Shown here one piece after another: positions 6,816 through 6,899 of a DNA stretch of 6,899 bases. Within the stretch, counting starts at the first letter, position 1; the number at the start of each line of letters is the position of its first letter. A program made the position numbers and the translations under genes. Origin of the DNA: Bacteroides sp. (GTDB taxonomy: Bacteria > Bacteroidota > Bacteroidia > Bacteroidales > Bacteroidaceae); assembly GCA_021204375.1 (NCBI GenBank), contig JAJPZL010000306.1, positions 1,618-8,516 of the forward strand, read 5' to 3'. The notes beneath the pieces are model-generated. The model made no database searches. It was given only the letters and a program-made list of their open reading frames with translations, and was not told the origin of the DNA.

Positions 6816-6899
6816 TCAGATACGTTTTTTCACTGTTGCAAAATCCAACACTATGAACAACACCCGGCCCCCTCCCATCTCTCCCTTTTTATCCAAAAG
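6816..6899 (-). CDS. Possible C-terminal end of an upstream minus-strand gene, cut by the window edge
   Basis: An open frame enters from the right edge and ends at TGA 6816-6818, giving 27 residues: DKKGEMGGGRVLFIVLDF followed by ATVKKRI. The composition is protein-like and its direction agrees with the other genes. I do not recognise it. The same bases also allow a short plus-strand open start from the ATG at 6853 (MNNTRPPPISPFLSK), so the two readings compete. Confidence 0.3.
   Translation of the reverse strand, partial: LLDKKGEMGGGRVLFIVLDFATVKKRI
6853..6899 (+). CDS. Alternative: start of a divergent plus-strand gene, cut by the window edge
   Basis: ATG at 6853-6855 opens a frame reading MNNTRPPPISPFLSK to the right edge, with an AT-rich region upstream that would suit a divergent promoter. 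The Pro-rich start uses CCC and CCT codons, whereas the Pro codons I read in the ATPase are CCG and CCA, which lowers its credibility. It is mutually exclusive in practice with the minus-strand reading of the same bases. Confidence 0.18.
   Translation, partial: MNNTRPPPISPFLSK

Noticed and set aside
6797..6817. GAAGT/ACTTC inverted repeat around a T-C run as a terminator
   Set aside because: A five-base stem with an 11-base loop is too weak to support termination.
1..6899. tRNA, rRNA, CRISPR array or insertion sequence
   Set aside because: No cloverleaf-like arrangement, regularly spaced repeats, terminal inverted repeats or transposase motifs were seen on either strand.

Overview
The window looks like part of a chromosome from a Bacteroidota bacterium, probably Bacteroidales. 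This rests on three things: the gene families, in particular an ABC permease joined to a peptidase-like ectodomain with a golvesin-type C-terminus; the absence of strong Shine-Dalgarno sites; and a TAnnTTTG-type box upstream of the operon. I cannot assign a genus.

All convincing genes lie on the minus strand and are tightly packed, so they are probably one operon. In transcription order: (1) ABC transporter ATP-binding protein, 6539 to about 5643. (2) A roughly 1,100-residue ABC-2-type permease fused to an M1-aminopeptidase-like periplasmic region and a golvesin-like C-terminal domain, 5630 to 2317. (3) An intact TolC-family outer membrane protein, 2298 to 799. (4) A lipoprotein periplasmic adaptor of the RND/HlyD type, 791 to the window's left edge. 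Spacings are about 12, 18 and 7 bases. The remainder, 6540-6899, is an AT-rich leader plus an ambiguous fragment of a neighbouring gene.

The likely joint role is export across both membranes. The ATPase and permease form an inner-membrane ABC unit, and TolC plus the adaptor supply the outer-membrane channel and periplasmic bridge. An RND pump may follow beyond the left edge, but that cannot be seen here.

The striking feature is damage confined mostly to genes 1 and 2. Reading through each interruption restores a continuous conserved protein. Six TAG codons and one TGA sit in frame, with a seventh TAG near the ATPase C-terminus that may be its real stop. Three frameshifts fall in runs of eight identical bases. 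The Walker A glycine is replaced by Glu. TolC, with about 34 Gln and 8 Trp, has no internal stop. The adaptor has a 13-base C tract and loses frame near the edge. Competing explanations are recent pseudogenization with C:G to T:A bias, uncorrected sequencing errors, or TAG read as an amino acid. I favour decay or error over recoding, but only read-level data or relatives would settle it.
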